NCBI GenBank assembly: GCA_023447335.1
Contig: JAEXOD010000208.1
Span: 1-35,313 of the forward strand
Direction: 5' to 3'
DNA length: 35,313 nt
Origin: Bacteroidota bacterium
GTDB taxonomy: Bacteria; Bacteroidota; Ignavibacteria; Ignavibacteriales; Melioribacteraceae
Positions 16,734 to 25,275 of the stretch are shown here, piece after piece. Numbering within the stretch: the first letter of the stretch is position 1; each line of letters starts with the position of its first letter. A program made the translations under genes and the position numbers. The notes beneath the pieces were generated by a model that did no database searches, was not told the DNA's origin, and saw nothing but the letters and a program-made list of their open reading frames with translations.

Positions 16734-18587
16734 ATGTCCGAATTACAAGACGGCACTCAAGAAGCCGTAAAAGAAACTAAAGTTAAATCGTTTGGAAAAA
16801 CCAGATATTTTAACGAAGAAGATTATTCAGCTACCGAACAAATGGAATTTGAAGAGTTAATCTCTAAATCATTCCGCAACATTCGTGAAGGCGAAATTAT
16901 TAAAGGCAAAATTGTAGCCATTGACGGTGATAATGTTGTATTGGAAGTTGGATTCAAATCTGACGGTTTAATTCCCAAATCAGAATTTACTGCTACCGAA
17001 GAACTCAAAATTGGTAATTCAGTTGAGATTGTAATAGAAAGTAAAGAAGATGAAGAAGGAAACTTGGTATTAAGCAAAAAGAGAGCTGATTTCCTCAAAA
17101 TGTGGGAAAAAGTTAAAGATGCTTTCACCAACGAAACTGTTATTCAAGGCAAAATTCTTAAACGCATTAAAGGCGGTATGGTTGTTGATATTATGGGTGG
17201 TATCGAAGCTTTCTTACCCGGTTCACAAATTGATATTAGACCAGTTCGTGATTTTGATGCTTTTGTTGGCCAAACAATGGACTTTAGAATTGTTAAAATT
17301 AATGAACCTACAGAAAACGTTGTTGTATCACACAAAGTATTAATTGAAGAAACCATTGCAGACCAAAGACAAGAAATTCTTGACAAATTAGAAAAAGGTC
17401 AAATTCTTGAAGGTATTGTTAAAGCTATTACCGATTTCGGTGTATTCATCGATTTAGGTGGTGTTGACGGTTTAATTCACATTACTGATTTAAGCTGGGG
17501 CAGAATAAATCATCCTAGCGAAGTTGTTAAATTAGATGACAAAATTAAAGTTGTTGTTACTGATTTTGACAAAATGAAAAAACGTATTTCATTAAGCTTA
17601 AAACAATTGTTACCACATCCTTGGGAACAAATTGAACAAAAATATAAAATAGGCGACAAAGTAGCCGGTCGTGTAGTATCATTGACTGAATACGGTGCAT
17701 TTATTGAAATTGAAAAAGGTATTGAAGGTTTAATTCACATTAGCGAAATGAGCTGGACACAACATATTAGTCATCCTTCTCAATTCGTTTCTATGGGACA
17801 AATTGTTGAAGCCGTTATCTTATCATTAGATAAAAACGAAAAGAAAATATCGTTAGGTATGAAACAATTAACTCCTGACCCATGGCAAGAATTAATGAAA
17901 AAATACCCTGTTGGTAGCAAACACTTAGGTACTGCTCGTAATTTAACTAACTTTGGTGTATTTGTTGAATTAGAACCCGGAATAGATGGTTTAGTTCACA
18001 TAAGTGATTTATCATGGACAAAGAAAATCCGTCACCCCGGCGAAGTTGTAAAGAAAAACGAAAAAATCGAAGTAGTTGTACTTGGCGTTGATACAGAACA
18101 AAGAAAAATTTCTTTAGGTCACAAACAAGTTAACGATAACCCATGGGATGATTTTGAAAAATTATATTCCGTTGGCAGCGATGTAGCAGGTAAAGTTGTA
18201 AGATTAATTGAAAAAGGATTAATTGCCGAATTGCCAAAAGGCGTTGACGGTTTTGTACCTGCAACTCAATTATCTCCGTCAAAAATCAAAAACTTATCAA
18301 TCGGTTTTGCTGTTGATACAGAACTTGAATTAAGAGTTGTTGAATTTGATAAAGAAAACAAAAAAATCGTTTTAAGTGCTTTAGCTCCGTTAAAAGAAAA
18401 AGCTGACGAAGAAATAGTTAACTACATTACAACTCACAAGTTAGAAAAAGTTACTATTGAAGCAATTAAAAATGCAGATGCAGGAAAATTTGATAGCAGC
18501 GATTTTAACTTATACGAAGATCCTTCTGACGTTAAAAAAGAAGCAAAAACTGCAGATGATGAATCAAAAACCGAAGCAGCTGAATAA
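16734..18587 (+). CDS. rpsA: 30S ribosomal protein S1
   Basis: A 617-residue protein with six S1 (OB-fold) repeats at about residues 52-117, 135-201, 222-290, 307-377, 394-464 and 481-550. The best-conserved repeats show GVFIDLGGVDGLIHI, GAFIEIEKGIEGLIHI and GVFVELEPGIDGLVHI. The tail is acidic. S1 binds mRNA on the 30S subunit and helps initiation, which matters here because many genes in the window have weak Shine-Dalgarno sequences. Its own site, GGAGGA six bases before the ATG, is the strongest in the window. The length exceeds the 557 residues of E. coli S1 because of the N- and C-terminal extensions. Confidence 0.97.
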   Translation: MSELQDGTQEAVKETKVKSFGKTRYFNEEDYSATEQMEFEELISKSFRNIREGEIIKGKIVAIDGDNVVLEVGFKSDGLIPKSEFTATEELKIGNSVEIVIESKEDEEGNLVLSKKRADFLKMWEKVKDAFTNETVIQGKILKRIKGGMVVDIMGGIEAFLPGSQIDIRPVRDFDAFVGQTMDFRIVKINEPTENVVVSHKVLIEETIADQRQEILDKLEKGQILEGIVKAITDFGVFIDLGGVDGLIHITDLSWGRINHPSEVVKLDDKIKVVVTDFDKMKKRISLSLKQLLPHPWEQIEQKYKIGDKVAGRVVSLTEYGAFIEIEKGIEGLIHISEMSWTQHISHPSQFVSMGQIVEAVILSLDKNEKKISLGMKQLTPDPWQELMKKYPVGSKHLGTARNLTNFGVFVELEPGIDGLVHISDLSWTKKIRHPGEVVKKNEKIEVVVLGVDTEQRKISLGHKQVNDNPWDDFEKLYSVGSDVAGKVVRLIEKGLIAELPKGVDGFVPATQLSPSKIKNLSIGFAVDTELELRVVEFDKENKKIVLSALAPLKEKADEEIVNYITTHKLEKVTIEAIKNADAGKFDSSDFNLYEDPSDVKKEAKTADDESKTEAAE

Positions 18588-18612
18588 TTAGCAGCATTCG
18601 ATTAATAAATTT

Positions 18613-18655
18613 AGGGCTGTATTTTATGGTTAACACCTAAAATATAGCCCTTTTT
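18613..18655 (+). terminator. Intrinsic terminator after rpsA
   Basis: AGGGCTGTATTTTA pairs with TAAAATATAGCCCT with one G-T wobble. A small inner GGT/ACC stem closes the loop, and TTTTT follows. It is a long stem, 26 bases beyond the rpsA stop. Confidence 0.9.
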
Positions 18656-18720
18656 ATTTATGTTTATTTAGAGTAAAATTATTACTGTAAAATAATTATA
18701 AATAATTGAACGAACTTTTT

Positions 18721-18728
18721 TAATTTTG
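18721..18728 (+). promoter_or_regulatory. TAnnTTTG -7 element upstream of mtaB
   Basis: TAATTTTG ends 43 bases before the TTG start of the methylthiotransferase gene, the same distance as for rpsA. It lies after the rpsA terminator, so a new promoter is expected here. No clear -33 element. Confidence 0.35.
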
Positions 18729-18771
18729 TATTATACTTTTTAAGAATAAAATATATTTTGAAAGGAATTAA

Positions 18772-20073
18772 TTGAGTAACACCGTAGCATTTTACACACT
18801 CGGTTGTAAGTTAAACTTTGCCGAAACAAGTACAATCGGAAAACAGTTTATTGAAAACGGATATAAAATTGTTGAATTTAACGAAGCTGCTGATGTTTAC
18901 GTTATAAACACTTGCACTGTAACAGACGGAGCCGATAAAGAATGTAGGCAAATTGTTAGAAGAGCATTACGAAAAAACCCAAACGGTTTTGTAGCCGTTA
19001 CCGGTTGTTATGCCCAACTTAGACCTGAACAAATTTCGGCAATTAAAGGAGTTGATGCCGTATTAGGAAGCAATGAGAAATTCAAACTTTTTTCGTTGAT
19101 TAACGACTTTAATAAAAAAGAGCTTTCCTGCATACATATTACTCCGACCGATAAACTTGATGACTTTATAACCGCAGCATCTTCTGATGCAGATACTAGA
19201 ACAAGAGCATTTTTTAAAATACAAGACGGATGCGATTATAAATGTAGTTATTGCACAATTCCGCTTGCTCGCGGAAAAAGCAGAAGCATGGCTCCTGAGC
19301 TGTTGACAGAAAAATTCGAAGAATTATTAAATAATAACTACAAAGAGATTGTACTTACAGGTGTTAATGTAGGCGATTACGGCAAATCCTTAAAAACCAA
19401 CTTTTATACCGCATTAAAAAATTTAGTAAGTTTAGATGGCAATTTTAGATTAAGAATTAGCAGTATCGAACCGAACTTACTAACTGATGAAATAATAGAA
19501 TTAGTAAAAACGAATAATAAACTTTGCAAACATTTTCATATTCCCCTTCAGAACGGAAGCCCCAAAATATTAAAACTTATGAAACGCCGTTACACTGCCA
19601 CGTTTTATAAAAAACTTGTTACTAAGGTTGCCGAAAAAATACCGGATATAGGAATAGGTGTAGATGTTATTGTGGGTTTTCCGGGTGAAACTGAAGAGGA
19701 TTTTTTATTGACTTTCAATTTACTTAAAGATTTACCAATTTCGTATTTACATGTTTTTACTTATTCTGAAAGACCCAACACGCTTTCAATCGAAATGGAG
19801 CATAAAGTACCGATCGAAATAAAAAAAGAAAGGAACAATAGACTCCGAATCTTAAGTCAAAAAAAACATCATGAGTTTCTTGAAAAAATGATTGGTAAAA
19901 ACTTAGAAGTACTTTTTGAGGCAGAAAACCACAACGGATTTATTCAAGGTTTTGCTTCAAACTATGTAAGAGTTGCTTTACCTTATAACAGTGAGCTTAT
20001 TAATGCAATTAAAAGCGTTAAAATTGTTAAGGTTGAAGATAATATATGTTATGCAGAATTATTAAACAATTAA
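18772..20073 (+). CDS. mtaB: tRNA t6A37 methylthiotransferase, MtaB-like
   Basis: A 433-residue radical-SAM methylthiotransferase, the second in the window. Auxiliary cluster Cys residues are C12 (LGCKLN), C48 (NTCTVT) and C79 (TGCYAQ). The radical SAM motif is C154-C158-C161 (GCDYKCSYC), with ARGKSRS after it. LGCKLN and NTCTVTDGADKE are marks of the MtaB (YqeV) branch, which makes ms2t6A37 in tRNAs reading ANN codons, in contrast to the YGCQMN of MiaB. The start is TTG, chosen because AAGGA lies six bases upstream and no ATG is available. A C-terminal TRAM-like region lies at about 370-430. Confidence 0.93.
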   Translation: MSNTVAFYTLGCKLNFAETSTIGKQFIENGYKIVEFNEAADVYVINTCTVTDGADKECRQIVRRALRKNPNGFVAVTGCYAQLRPEQISAIKGVDAVLGSNEKFKLFSLINDFNKKELSCIHITPTDKLDDFITAASSDADTRTRAFFKIQDGCDYKCSYCTIPLARGKSRSMAPELLTEKFEELLNNNYKEIVLTGVNVGDYGKSLKTNFYTALKNLVSLDGNFRLRISSIEPNLLTDEIIELVKTNNKLCKHFHIPLQNGSPKILKLMKRRYTATFYKKLVTKVAEKIPDIGIGVDVIVGFPGETEEDFLLTFNLLKDLPISYLHVFTYSERPNTLSIEMEHKVPIEIKKERNNRLRILSQKKHHEFLEKMIGKNLEVLFEAENHNGFIQGFASNYVRVALPYNSELINAIKSVKIVKVEDNICYAELLNN

Positions 20074-20085
20074 TATAGGTTTACA

Positions 20086-20832
20086 ATGAAGATATCATCG
20101 GTAATAATTGCAGTTTTATTTTTTATAACCTCAGGTTCTTTAATAGCCCAAAATTCCAATAGTTTATTTGAACTAAAAAATAACATTAATATTACTGAAG
20201 TAAATAATTCTGTTGCCCCACCGCAATTAACCGAAACAGTAGGTAAAAAAAGTACCGGATTGGCAATTTTATATTCATTAGTTTTACCCGGAATGGGTGA
20301 ATTATATGCCGGTGATTATTCATTAGGAAAATATTTAACCGCTGCAGATGTTCTTTTCTGGGGAGCAACTATCGGCTTTAATACTTATGGAAAATGGCAA
20401 GAAGATAATTATAAGTCATTTGCAAAATCACACGGGGGAGTTACTTATACCGGTGATGACGAAGATTTTTACGCCCGCGTAGGAAGCAACATGAGCGTTA
20501 ACAGTTATAACAGGGAACAAGAATTAAATCGTAACTTTGGAGATGTTTACAATACGGATATTTATTATTGGAACTGGAGCACAAACGAAACTCGTAAAGA
20601 ATATCGTAATATGTGGACAAGCAGTGAACAAGCTTACAACAATGTTCGCTTTGCAGTAGGGGCGCTTGTATTAAACCGAATTGTTAGCATAATAAATGCA
20701 GTAAGACTTGTTAACAAGCATAATAAAAGTTTAAATACACAACAATCTTGGAACCTAAATTTCGGAATTGATAATTCATTTGCTCAAAATGGCGGAATTA
20801 AAGTTAATTTTGTAAAAGCCCTTTCATTTTGA
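20086..20832 (+). CDS. DUF5683-like exported or membrane protein
   Basis: A 248-residue protein with a signal peptide (IIAVLFFITSGSLIAQ). Residues about 57-95 hold a hydrophobic hairpin with LPGMGELYAGDYSLGKY, the mark of DUF5683 and related proteins in which PGxGxxYxGxxxKG precedes a membrane helix. A second hydrophobic stretch lies at about 188-205 (FAVGALVLNRIVSIINAV). The central region is aromatic and polar. The function of this family is unknown. It follows mtaB by 12 bases and is closed by a terminator. Confidence 0.7.
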   Translation: MKISSVIIAVLFFITSGSLIAQNSNSLFELKNNINITEVNNSVAPPQLTETVGKKSTGLAILYSLVLPGMGELYAGDYSLGKYLTAADVLFWGATIGFNTYGKWQEDNYKSFAKSHGGVTYTGDDEDFYARVGSNMSVNSYNREQELNRNFGDVYNTDIYYWNWSTNETRKEYRNMWTSSEQAYNNVRFAVGALVLNRIVSIINAVRLVNKHNKSLNTQQSWNLNFGIDNSFAQNGGIKVNFVKALSF

Positions 20833-20907
20833 TATAATAGTTATTAACTAAGTATTATAGTATTAAGATAAATATATTTAGTACAACCACTCTAATTTTA
20901 TATAGAC

Positions 20908-20936
20908 AAAAGACACCTACACAAAGGTGTCTTTTT
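20908..20936 (+). terminator. Intrinsic terminator after the DUF5683-like gene
   Basis: AAAAGACACCT (20908-20918), loop ACACAA, AGGTGTCTTTT (20925-20935) and a T run. The A run before the stem would also allow action on the other strand. Confidence 0.88.
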
Positions 20937-20946
20937 CATTTTAAAT

Positions 20947-20976
20947 AAAAAAAGAGACGTACTTAAGCACGTCTCT
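20947..20976 (-). terminator. Intrinsic terminator after bipA
   Basis: On the minus strand AGAGACGT pairs with ACGTCTCT around an eight-base loop, followed by a run of seven T. It lies 34 bases beyond the bipA stop and back-to-back with the preceding terminator. Confidence 0.88.
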
Positions 20977-21010
20977 CAAAATTAGTTCGAATAAAAAAAC
21001 AAGATTTAAT

Positions 21011-22819
21011 TTATTCCACTTCTTTACCTAAATTAAATTTACGTCTTTGATGCGGATCTAAATATAATTTTCTCAATCTATAAGATTTTGGTGTAATTTC
21101 AACTAGTTCATCATCTTTTATATACTCTAATGCTTCTTCAAGAGAAAACTTAATAGCCGGTGTAATTTTAATGGCTTTATCACTTCCGCTGGCTCGCATA
21201 TTGGTTAATTTTTTGCCACGTTGAACGTTTACTTCAATATCCATGTCTTTATTGTTCTCACCAATAATTTGACCGGTATAAATATACTCGCCCGGATCTA
21301 CAAAAAACTTTCCTCTATCTTGCAAACTATCTATTGCGTAACCTGTGGAATCTCCGTCCCCCATTGAAATCAACACACCGTTTTGACGGAAAGTAATATT
21401 TCCTTTAAATGGTTCGTATTGATAAAAACGATGATGCATAACCGCTTCACCCGATGTTATAGTCAATATTCTGTTTCTTAGACCTATTAAACCACGCGAA
21501 GGAATTTTAAATTCTAAACGAGTCATGGAACCCTTTGCTTCCATTTTAAACATTTCACCTTTCTTGGAGCTAACAAGTTCAATTACTTTACCGGCAAATT
21601 CTTCAAGTACGTCTATAGTTAAAAATTCGATCGGTTCGGTTTTTTTACCTTCTATATCTTTAAAAATTACTTTTGGCGGACCTACAGCAATTTCGTACCC
21701 TTCTCTACGCATATTTTCGATTAATATCGATAAGTGAAGAATACCTCGCCCCGAAACTTTAAATGTATCCGCACTTCCGGTTTCTTCAACTCTTAATGCT
21801 ACATTTTGTTCAAGCTCCTTATATAATCTATCTCTAAGGTGTCTAGAGGTTACATATTTCCCCTCTTTTCCAAATAAAGGAGAATTATTAACCATAAACA
21901 TCATACTCATAGTGGGTTCGTCTATATTAACAATAGGTAATGGTTCAGGATTCTCGGCATCAGTAACTGTATCTCCGATATCAATTTTTTCGATTCCGAC
22001 AATTGCACATATATCACCGCATTCAACCTCATTCACTTCCTTTTTGCCTATACCTTCAAACGTATAAAGCTTTTTAATTTGTGCTTTACTAACCGTTCCG
22101 TCTCTTTTAATTATAGCAGCAGGAACACCTGTTGTAAGTTTACCTCTATAAACACGCCCAATACCGATACGTCCTACATAATCGCTATAATCTAAAGATG
22201 TAATTTGAATTTGATAATGACCTTCAAGAAATCTTGGAGCAGGTATTTTTTCAATTATAGTATCTAACAACGGAGACAAGTTTAAGATAGGATCTTCCAA
22301 ATTTTTAACAGCCCATCCATTTCTTCCGCTGGCATATAAAATAGGGAAATCTAGTTGATGATCAGCAGCATCCAATTCAAAGAATAGATCGTATACTTCA
22401 TTAATAACTTCTTTTGGGCGAGCGTCCGGTTTATCAATTTTATTGATTACGACAACCGGATATAAATCCAGTTCTAATGCTTTTTGAAGAACAAATCTTG
22501 TTTGTGGCATCGGACCCTCAAATGCATCAACAAGTAGAAGCACACCGTCAGCAAGTTTTAGTACTCGCTCTACTTCACCTCCAAAATCGCTGTGCCCCGG
22601 AGTATCAATAATGTTAATTTTAGTATTATTATATTCAACACTAATATTCTTGCTTAAAATTGTTATTCCGCGTTCTCTTTCCAAATCGTTCGAATCCAAA
22701 AAACACTCTCTAACAACTTGGTTAGAACGGAAAACTTCGCACTGCTTTAATATATAATCAACTAATGTAGTTTTACCGTGGTCAACGTGTGCAATTATTG
22801 CAATATTTCTAATTTCCAT
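21011..22819 (-). CDS. typA: Ribosome-associated GTPase BipA/TypA
   Basis: A 602-residue translational GTPase of full length. The G1 motif is AHVDHGKTT near residue 10, the switch region holds ERERGITI, then G3 DTPGHSDF and G4 NKIDKP. The domain III and V marks are SGRGILHLSILIENMRREGYE and FKIPSRGLIGLRN. The C-terminal BipA-specific domain ends RKLYLDPHQRRKF. BipA binds 70S ribosomes and supports 50S assembly and growth under stress or at low temperature. RIGIGRVYRGKL fits domain II. No strong ribosome binding site precedes the ATG. Confidence 0.97.
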   Translation of the reverse strand: MEIRNIAIIAHVDHGKTTLVDYILKQCEVFRSNQVVRECFLDSNDLERERGITILSKNISVEYNNTKINIIDTPGHSDFGGEVERVLKLADGVLLLVDAFEGPMPQTRFVLQKALELDLYPVVVINKIDKPDARPKEVINEVYDLFFELDAADHQLDFPILYASGRNGWAVKNLEDPILNLSPLLDTIIEKIPAPRFLEGHYQIQITSLDYSDYVGRIGIGRVYRGKLTTGVPAAIIKRDGTVSKAQIKKLYTFEGIGKKEVNEVECGDICAIVGIEKIDIGDTVTDAENPEPLPIVNIDEPTMSMMFMVNNSPLFGKEGKYVTSRHLRDRLYKELEQNVALRVEETGSADTFKVSGRGILHLSILIENMRREGYEIAVGPPKVIFKDIEGKKTEPIEFLTIDVLEEFAGKVIELVSSKKGEMFKMEAKGSMTRLEFKIPSRGLIGLRNRILTITSGEAVMHHRFYQYEPFKGNITFRQNGVLISMGDGDSTGYAIDSLQDRGKFFVDPGEYIYTGQIIGENNKDMDIEVNVQRGKKLTNMRASGSDKAIKITPAIKFSLEEALEYIKDDELVEITPKSYRLRKLYLDPHQRRKFNLGKEVE

Positions 22820-22848
22820 TTGTACCTAATTAAATTATAAATAATCTA

Positions 22849-22856
22849 CAAAAATA
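22849..22856 (-). promoter_or_regulatory. TAnnTTTG -7 element upstream of bipA
   Basis: On the minus strand TATTTTTG ends 30 bases before the bipA start codon. It fits the Bacteroidota -7 element. A TTTTTG lies 14 bases upstream of it, closer than the usual 19-21 base spacing. Confidence 0.35.
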
Positions 22857-23070
22857 CGGAAAATTTTACTCAAAAAGAATTTTCATTTAAAATTAACAGT
22901 TTTGTAATACTTAATTTGCATTTAATTCAATTAATTACTAACTTAAAAATAAAATTAGTTCTTTTATTAATATTATTTTCTTTATTTGGTTATGGTATCG
23001 GAGAAAAAAAATCAAGGCAATATAACCGCAATACTCTATTCCCATAGCTTTAACTAGTTGTAATCATCAT

Positions 23071-23643
23071 ATGAAGAGTTTTTATTATTTAGTATCTTTA
23101 TATTTAGGTCTATTTTCAATTACGGCAATATCGTTTGCACAAATTAATGTGCCGTATTATGTCCCTTTGGAAATTAAACAGAATTTAGTAAAGGTAAAAG
23201 TAAATTATTTAGATTACAATAATAAAATACGTAAAGGTTGTTTAATTGTTCATAAAAATGTAGCAGAGGAAGTAATAGCTATATTTGACTCTCTTTTAGT
23301 TAATAATTTCCCTATTGATAAAATATCTCCGTTAGAGGACTATTGTTGGGATGATAAAAAATCAATGAATGATAACAACACATCCGCATTTAATTATCGA
23401 TACAACTTAAATAATAAAAATCAATTATCAAAACATGCTTATGGTTTGGCAATAGATATAAATCCGCTTAACAACCCGGTAATATATAAAGGTAAAACCA
23501 TTCCGAAAGGCGCAATTTATGATACATTAAAAAAAGGAACAATAGATAAAAATTCTATAGTGGTAAAGATATTTAAAAAATTTAATTGGAGGTGGGGCGG
23601 TGAGTTTAGTAAAATTAAAGATTATCAACATTTTGAGAAGTAA
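23071..23643 (+). CDS. M15-family peptidoglycan peptidase
   Basis: A 190-residue protein with a signal peptide ending near SFAQ. The zinc-site motifs of the M15 D,D-/L,D-carboxypeptidase fold are present: H122 and D129 in SKHAYGLAIDINP, and H187 in the terminal DYQHFE. WRWGGEFS lies in between. It should act in the periplasm on peptide stems of peptidoglycan or on peptides derived from it. The C-terminus ends two residues after HFE, as is usual for the short M15_4 type. No cell-wall-binding domain is attached. It is preceded by 251 bases that separate it from the divergent bipA gene. Confidence 0.87.
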   Translation: MKSFYYLVSLYLGLFSITAISFAQINVPYYVPLEIKQNLVKVKVNYLDYNNKIRKGCLIVHKNVAEEVIAIFDSLLVNNFPIDKISPLEDYCWDDKKSMNDNNTSAFNYRYNLNNKNQLSKHAYGLAIDINPLNNPVIYKGKTIPKGAIYDTLKKGTIDKNSIVVKIFKKFNWRWGGEFSKIKDYQHFEK

Positions 23644-23690
23644 TACAATTAAATAATCTGGTAGGCAAGAAATGAGTGATGAGGCAAAAA

Positions 23691-24269
23691 ATGTTAAAAA
23701 GATGTCCTATTTGCGGTAAACCGATTGAGGTTGCATCCAAACAATGCAAACATTGTAAATCTCATATAATTGATATTAATACAAATTTCGTTTGGCAAAA
23801 CGATCCGGGTAGATACAATAAAAACTTTAAATTCACTAAAAAATTTTGGATATATTCCTTTATAATTTCAATATTAGTATTTATTGGAATTTATTTACAT
23901 CCTGCTTTAACAGATGAAAGAGACTGGAAATATGCGATTGAACTAAACAACAGAAAAGCATATAAAGAATACATCGACACCCATAAGTATGGCAACCATA
24001 TAAATGAGGCTTGGAATATTTTAGATAAATGCTGCTGGCAAAAAACAATAGAGCAAAATACCGAAAAAGCTTATTTATTTTATTTAGCTAAATTTCCTTC
24101 AGGAAAGTATAAAAATGTGGCAAAAAGAAATGCGGATGAATTGGCATGGAAAAAAGCATGTGAATCAAACGATATACCTTTAATTAAGAAGTATATAAAA
24201 AATTATCCGCACGGAATTTTTATTGACTGTGCAAAATTAAAGCTAAAAGATATTGAAAAACTTAACTAA
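23691..24269 (+). CDS. Zinc-ribbon membrane protein with helical repeats
   Basis: The ATG at 23691 was chosen because GAGG lies six bases upstream; in-frame GTG/ATG codons at 23676 and 23679 would add five or four residues. The first 25 residues form a zinc ribbon with C5, C8, C19 and C22 (CPICGKPI, CKHC). One membrane helix lies at about 50-68 (FWIYSFIISILVFIGIYL). The C-terminal part has about three copies of a 40-residue helical repeat with the pattern W..A...N...AY..Y....P.G.....A. The ribbon would be cytoplasmic and the repeats outside. No family name or function can be given with confidence. Confidence 0.75.
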   Translation: MLKRCPICGKPIEVASKQCKHCKSHIIDINTNFVWQNDPGRYNKNFKFTKKFWIYSFIISILVFIGIYLHPALTDERDWKYAIELNNRKAYKEYIDTHKYGNHINEAWNILDKCCWQKTIEQNTEKAYLFYLAKFPSGKYKNVAKRNADELAWKKACESNDIPLIKKYIKNYPHGIFIDCAKLKLKDIEKLN

Positions 24270-24274
24270 ATTTG
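24267..24274 (+). promoter_or_regulatory. TAnnTTTG -7 element upstream of the CDF gene
   Basis: TAAATTTG overlaps the stop codon of the zinc-ribbon gene and ends 36 bases before the transporter ATG. It fits the Bacteroidota -7 element. Confidence 0.3.
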
Positions 24275-24310
24275 TAGTTATGTTTTAAATTTTTCTAATT
24301 CAATATCTAT

Positions 24311-25210
24311 ATGTCACATACGCATTCTCATACATCAAGTACAGTAAACGAAAAAAATTTAATAATAACGATGTTATTAAATTTTTTAATTACCATCGTT
24401 GAACTTATCGGCGGTATAATTAGCGGAAGTCTCTCATTAATTTCCGATGCATTACATAATTTTAGTGACGGAATTGCAGTAATAATTACTTTTATTGCAA
24501 TTAGATTAAGCAATAAACCAAGAACTGCAAAACATACTTTCGGCTTTAAACGAGCTGAAATTATAGCTGCTGTAATTAATGCAGCAACTTTAATTATAAT
24601 TAGTGTTTTTCTTATTAAAGAAGCAATTATCAGATTTTACGAACCACAAAAGGTTGAAGGAAATTTAATGATAATTGTTGCTACCATAGGATTTATTGCA
24701 AATACTTTAGGCACTTTTTTATTAAACTCCGGGAAAAATGAGAATATAAATATTAAAGCTGCTTATTTACATCTTCTAAGTGATGCCGTTTCAAGCCTTG
24801 GAGTGATTATTGGGGCTGTTTTTATTATATATTTCAAAGTTTACTGGATAGACCCTTTTTTAACAATTGTGATCTCTTTATACATACTAAAAGAGTCATA
24901 CGTTATTGTGAAACAGGCTGTTGAAGTAATAATGATGTTTACTCCTAAAGAGATTGATATTGAGGAATTGACTAAAGTTATTGAAACTTTCCCGGGCGTT
25001 AAAAACATTCACCATATTCACTTGTGGAAACTAAACGATAAAGATACGCATTTTGAAGCACATGTTGTTGTTGAAGATATTAAAGTTAGTGAAACCTCGA
25101 TTATTCAGAAAACTATCGAAAAGTATTTACATAATAAATATGAAATAAATCACTCAACCCTCCAGTTTGAATTTGATACCTGCTCAAAAGATAATTCTAA
25201 TATTATTTAA
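24311..25210 (+). CDS. Cation diffusion facilitator, Zn2+/Cd2+ type
   Basis: A 299-residue protein with six membrane helices and a C-terminal cytoplasmic domain. Metal-site motifs are HxxxD in helix 2 (H49, D53, with D46 upstream) and HxxxD in helix 5 (H154, D158), the arrangement of zinc/cadmium exporters such as CzcD and ZitB. The N-terminus is His-rich (MSHTHSHTSS) and helix 3 is preceded by HTFGFKRAEIIAA. It exports divalent metal in exchange for protons across the inner membrane. The C-terminal domain (residues about 205-295) ends with IHHIHLWKL and STLQFEF. Confidence 0.94.
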   Translation: MSHTHSHTSSTVNEKNLIITMLLNFLITIVELIGGIISGSLSLISDALHNFSDGIAVIITFIAIRLSNKPRTAKHTFGFKRAEIIAAVINAATLIIISVFLIKEAIIRFYEPQKVEGNLMIIVATIGFIANTLGTFLLNSGKNENINIKAAYLHLLSDAVSSLGVIIGAVFIIYFKVYWIDPFLTIVISLYILKESYVIVKQAVEVIMMFTPKEIDIEELTKVIETFPGVKNIHHIHLWKLNDKDTHFEAHVVVEDIKVSETSIIQKTIEKYLHNKYEINHSTLQFEFDTCSKDNSNII

Positions 25211-25275
25211 CTAATTTGTAATTTTTTAATTAATTAATTATATTCTATTTATCTTTAATTAATATAAAGCAAGCG

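Noticed and set aside
18772..20073. Calling the second methylthiotransferase RimO or another MiaB
   Set aside because: LGCKLN and NTCTVTDGADKE fit the MtaB branch. Two branches of this family in one genome are common.
22916..23047. Possible 43-aa frame with a signal-like hydrophobic stretch upstream of the M15 gene (TTG start)
   Set aside because: No ATG and no ribosome binding site before the TTG. Hydrophobic codons are common in AT-rich spacer DNA. Kept out until conservation is shown.
22820..23070. Regulatory RNA in the bipA/M15 divergent space
   Set aside because: Apart from the bipA -7 element, no stem or conserved motif could be recognised.
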